In this document: in pieces, positions 6,680 to 8,040 of the stretch
Position numbering within the stretch: the stretch's first letter is position 1
Layout of the letters: every line of letters begins with the position of its first letter
Source of the DNA: JAFDVL01 sp031398365
GTDB lineage: Bacteria; Acidobacteriota; Blastocatellia; RBC074
Direction: 5' to 3'
NCBI GenBank assembly: GCA_031398365.1
Contig: JANNND010000556.1
Coordinates: forward strand, 1-8,040
DNA: 8,040 nucleotides
Made by a program: the position numbers and the translations under genes
Notes under the pieces: model-generated
The model's database searches: none
Seen by the model: the letters and a program-made list of their open reading frames with translations, nothing else
Told to the model about the DNA's origin: nothing

Positions 6680-7045
6680 TTACAGATGGCGAGCGACTGT
6701 GTTCAGCAACTCCGCTTCGACAAAGGGTTTGGTGACATAGGCGTCTGCGCCCTGCCGCATTCCCCAAAACTTATCGCTATCCTGATTTTTGCTGGTCAAC
6801 ATGACGACCGGAATATTTTTGGTATCCTCGGATGTCTTGAGCGTACGGCAAATCTGAAAGCCGTTTTGGCCCGGCAAAATTACATCCAGCACGATGAGAT
6901 CAGGATGTTCGCTGGAAGCTTTGCGCAGCGCCTCTTCGCCATCCACGGCGGTGATTAACCGATAGCCCTGCGTTTCCAGGCAACTGGTCGCTAATTTCAT
7001 CTGGGTGGGACTGTCATCTACAACAAGAATTTTTGCGTGAGGCAT
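6680..7045 (-). CDS. pilH: PilH/CheY-type single-domain response regulator
   Basis: A 121-residue stand-alone receiver. The start at 7045 has a strong AAAGGAG ribosome site 7 bases upstream. All receiver residues are present: Asp10-Asp11 in ILVVDDSPTQ, the phospho-acceptor Asp54 in DLIVLDVILPGQNGF, Thr84 in VVMLTSK, and Lys106 in AYVTKPF. The stretch SKNQDSDKFWGMRQGADAYV closely recalls PilH (x-DQ-x-TDK-x-WG-x-RQGA) from memory, which separates it from the PilG type encoded upstream. In the Pseudomonas system PilH opposes PilG or drains phosphate from the kinase. It has no output domain, so it works by protein binding or as a phosphate sink. Confidence 0.92.
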   Translation of the reverse strand: MPHAKILVVDDSPTQMKLATSCLETQGYRLITAVDGEEALRKASSEHPDLIVLDVILPGQNGFQICRTLKTSEDTKNIPVVMLTSKNQDSDKFWGMRQGADAYVTKPFVEAELLNTVARHL

Positions 7046-7052
7046 AAGAATG

Positions 7053-7059
7053 CTCCTTT
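7053..7059 (-). promoter_or_regulatory. Strong ribosome binding site of the pilH-type gene
   Basis: AAAGGAG with a 7-base spacer is the best ribosome site in the window and suggests that this small receiver is made in larger amounts than its neighbours. Confidence 0.7.
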
Positions 7060-7112
7060 GGAAGATCGTTTAATTCTCAACTCAAGGTCAGAAGGAAGGT
7101 GTCGCCAAATTG

Positions 7113-8040
7113 CTAAACACCCTGTGCTTGCTGGCAGTGCATATCAATGAGCTGCAACAAGCTGTCAATTTCAAATGGTTTGGTAATGTAGGCTGTCGCG
7201 CCTGTCATACGTCCGCGCAGCTTATCGAAAATTCCATCCTTGCCCGACAACATGATTACCGGCACGTTGCGGGTCACCGAATTACCCCGAATCATTTTGC
7301 AAAGCTGATAGCCGTCCATATGCGGCATATTGATGTCGGACAAAATCAAATCCGGCACCATCTCTTTGAGCTTGTTCAGCGCGTCCAAACCATTGGTCGC
7401 TGACAAAACGTGATGGCCATATTTTTCCAGCGTCATGGTCACCAGCTTGCGAATCGTGGGACTGTCATCCACGACGAGAATCGTGTATGTCCCCAAGACT
7501 TTCGGCGCAGTGGCAACGGTGGTTTCTGCGATGCTGGCAGGAGCCACAGTTGCTGCCAGTTCGGGCGCAGCTACAGTCGCGCTCATTCGTTCCAGCAAAC
7601 TTTCCACCTGGATTTTCAGGTGGGTGTCTTTCAGCTTTAATTCGGAGGCGCGCCGCAAAAATTTCGTGCCTGCCGCAAGCTGTTGCAAATTCAAATAACC
7701 CAATCCCAAATTGAAGAGCGTGGCGTAATCAGCATGTTCACCAGCGGCCTCGGCCTGACCCGCCAGCCGCTGCACAGCTTCTTGCAGCAAGGGCAGATTG
7801 GCCGTGCGGTTATGCAGAATTTCGTCCAATTCGGTTAACGACATAACCGCCTGGCATTGTGGGCAACGGCCTGCTGCGTGCCTTGCTTCATGCAAGCACA
7901 AGGGACAACTCCAACCGGAGGATGCAGGTGTATTTAATGGCTCTGCGACGGGGTGAGCGACCGGTAGCGCAACAGTTGGCTGCAACCGTTCCATCCAGGC
8001 TTGGGCGCGTTCGTTCTGCGGGTTGATTTGCAACACGTGT
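7113..8040 (-). CDS. pilG: PilG-type response regulator with TPR and zinc-ribbon N-terminus (5' end cut by window edge)
   Basis: At least 307 residues (numbered from the GTG at 8036) are in the window. That GTG is not taken as a start: the frame stays open to the edge and the first residues, (H)VLQINPQNERAQAWMERL, look like the end of a TPR helix pair, so more TPR probably lies upstream. Then come a Pro/Ala linker, a zinc ribbon with two CxxC pairs (Cys44, 47, 58, 61; nt 7854-7907), a helical TPR-like segment (about 70-150, with TLFNLGLGYLNLQQLAAGTKFL), an Ala/Thr linker, and a receiver (about 184-300). Receiver residues: Asp190-Asp191, phospho-acceptor Asp234 in LILSDINMPHMDGY, Ser264, and Lys286 in YITKPF. 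The stretch LSGKDGIFDKLRGRMTGA strongly resembles Pseudomonas PilG from memory. PilG links the kinase to pilus extension. Standard PilG is little more than a receiver, so the N-terminal part is additional and may give this protein its own partner. Confidence 0.85.
   Translation of the reverse strand, partial: HVLQINPQNERAQAWMERLQPTVALPVAHPVAEPLNTPASSGWSCPLCLHEARHAAGRCPQCQAVMSLTELDEILHNRTANLPLLQEAVQRLAGQAEAAGEHADYATLFNLGLGYLNLQQLAAGTKFLRRASELKLKDTHLKIQVESLLERMSATVAAPELAATVAPASIAETTVATAPKVLGTYTILVVDDSPTIRKLVTMTLEKYGHHVLSATNGLDALNKLKEMVPDLILSDINMPHMDGYQLCKMIRGNSVTRNVPVIMLSGKDGIFDKLRGRMTGATAYITKPFEIDSLLQLIDMHCQQAQGV

Overview
The window carries one chemosensory gene cluster, read entirely on the minus strand, so transcription runs from the right edge to the left edge. 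In transcription order it holds: a PilG-type response regulator with a TPR/zinc-ribbon N-terminus (7113-8040, 5' end cut by the window edge); a stand-alone PilH/CheY-type receiver (6680-7045); a CheW/PilI-type coupling protein (6030-6659); a PilJ-class chemoreceptor with a large extracytoplasmic sensor (3576-5798); a second, short PilJ-class receptor with almost no extracytoplasmic part (1997-3424); and the N-terminal 644 codons of a CheA/ChpA/PilL-type kinase with at least two Hpt domains (1-1932, cut by the left edge). This is the order of pilG-pilH-pilI-pilJ-chpA (pilL) clusters, which control type IV pilus twitching or phototaxis in Pseudomonas and cyanobacteria. The system is therefore a recognisable Pil-Chp pathway, but with several unusual features.

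Likely logic, from family knowledge: the receptors sense a pilus-related or surface-related cue, CheW couples them to the multi-Hpt kinase, and phosphate passes to the two receivers. The PilG-type receiver would act on the pilus motor and the PilH-type receiver would act as second output or phosphate sink. In Pseudomonas a CheR-type methyltransferase (pilK) lies between pilJ and chpA. Here that place is taken by a second receptor, and no CheR or CheB is seen in the window.

The five intergenic gaps are 64, 151, 231, 20 and 67 bases, counted from the left. All genes point the same way, and I see no stem followed by a T-run that would end transcription between them, so an operon is likely. The two larger gaps flank the receptor genes and are rich in stem-loops. 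One stem-loop sits three bases from a ribosome binding site, which suggests control of receptor dosage at the RNA level.

Organism: a Gram-negative-type, mid-GC bacterium (roughly 50-55% by eye) with type IV pili. The style of the proteins, especially the TPR/zinc-ribbon/receiver fusion and the long Pro/Glu-rich kinase linker, makes me think of Acidobacteriota (Blastocatellia-like). That is a weak inference. No RNA genes, mobile elements, CRISPR arrays or phage genes were seen, and no gene-free stretch exceeds 300 bases.
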